Of a DNA stretch of 64,000 nt, positions 63,205-64,000 are shown in pieces. This DNA comes from Apoderus coryli (taxonomy: Eukaryota > Arthropoda > Insecta > Coleoptera > Attelabidae). Below the pieces are notes generated by a model. That model saw nothing but the letters and a program-made list of their open reading frames with translations, was not told the origin of the DNA and did not search any database. A program made the translations under genes and the position numbers. Positions within the stretch are counted from its first letter, which is position 1; every line of letters begins with the position of its first letter. The DNA lies in contig OU452198.1 of NCBI GenBank assembly GCA_911728435.2, positions 40,267,902 to 40,331,901 on the forward strand. Reading direction: 5' to 3'.

Positions 63205-64000
63205 AGAACTTAAAATTCGTATTTTAGAAGAAATAAATAATACTTATTGAAGCAGAAATGTTGGAACGAGTTATGCAAAGTTTTAGATACAGATTATTTC
63301 GATAAAAGTTAGTCTTGTGGCGGATTTTTAAAAAGACGTGATACTAATTGCCTAACCCGAATCAGGACATTGTTTTACCATGTTAATTATTTGCAATTAA
63401 AAAGGATACAATTTTGGTGAATTAGGGTAACTGTTACTACATCCTTTTACCAAAGTAATTGAAACAAAATTATATTGAAAGGCCTATATTAAATAATGTA
63501 TTGTCGAATACATTTCAAGCTATGTATTACAAAATATAAGTTTATTAGTGTAGTTTTCTTGGGGTTCATGAGATATATAGGTAATTGAAACATTTGTTTT
63601 TCCATTTTATTTTATTCTACGAAACGTTGTGTTGTGTACTCATTTTATTAGCGGATAAAAACTGGGGACGCGCACGGAACGGTTTATAAAATGTTAAAAG
63701 ATCACAAAAGAAATATATCCACAGACTAATTTGCCAAATATATTAATTATTTTTGACATTGACATTAACTGCGTTGCCATAACAGCAGTTTTTTTTATCA
63801 CAGCTCACTATTAATTTTCTAAAAATTTATTGAATGTAAAATTTAAGCAAAAATATATTCAGTCATTGAGATGGACAGGAAAAAGATAGAGACCTCCGGT
63901 TTTTACGGTTTTCTTTATACTTCCATGCCCTTTCCATCCAGTGAATACTAATAGTACCATTCCATTTGATTTTTCTAAGAAAATTGACAAAATCAGAAAC
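63205..64000. other. Non-coding, nothing recognised
   Basis: AT-rich filler to the window end. Confidence 0.4.

Overview
The window looks like a piece of an insect chromosome, perhaps a beetle. It is strongly AT-rich and almost free of host exons. It is packed with broken copies of transposon families typical of arthropods: several mariner/Tc1 types, pogo, hAT, Crypton-like tyrosine recombinases, jockey- and I-type LINEs, copia, and Penelope-like elements. Introns, alternating reading frames and microsatellites rule out a bacterial source. The species is an inference; no marker gene fixes it.

Layout. 1-4.2 kb: a mariner-like element with unusually long (~430 bp) terminal inverted repeats, then two decayed DDE transposases. 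4.46-4.63 kb: one convincing host exon, a Ras-like GTPase P-loop exon with clean splice sites on the minus strand. 6-9 kb: a copia LTR-like segment and a mariner 3' fragment. 9.3-11.4 kb: a Crypton-like tyrosine recombinase relic between inverted repeats. 12.3-13.6 kb: a jockey-type LINE. 14-18.5 kb: a tRNA-like repeat, Penelope-type ends and a large foldback element. 20.2-24.2 kb: a second tyrosine recombinase relic between two near-identical inverted ~500 bp repeats. 25.5-31.6 kb: a hAT MITE, a Penelope GIY-YIG endonuclease fragment, Penelope-like mini-insertions, and copia gag with primer-binding site and LTR. 32-41 kb: mariner and Tc1 relics, a minisatellite, a Penelope RT fragment and palindromes. 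40.7-44.6 kb: LINE fragments in both orientations. 45-46.4 kb: a second long-TIR mariner. 47.5-49.2 kb: the best preserved LINE (492-codon RT frame). 50.2-53.7 kb: a pogo element with a PHD-like domain, split by a LINE. 55.5 kb: a THAP-domain frame. 56.4 kb: a 5S-rRNA-like segment. 60.0-62.7 kb: a hAT-like element with a near-perfect 8 bp target duplication. The remainder is non-coding.

The most interesting signal is a dispersed set of nine short motifs, each with the architecture of a minimal hammerhead ribozyme: stem I, CUGANGA, stem II, GAAA, a self-complementary stem III, and a UH cleavage site. Their stem I arms differ in sequence between copies but stay complementary (GCCA/UGGC, GUCA/UGAC, CACU/AGUG). 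Hammerheads are known from Penelope-like retroelements, and both Penelope RT and GIY-YIG coding fragments lie in this window. Two copies sit inside ~300-400 bp insertions with large internal inverted repeats, flanked by 13 and 18 bp direct repeats. They look like non-autonomous Penelope-like mini-elements.

Almost nothing here works as a pathway. The genes are selfish-element enzymes (transposases, reverse transcriptases, recombinases) in various states of decay, around a host gene that seems to have very large introns.
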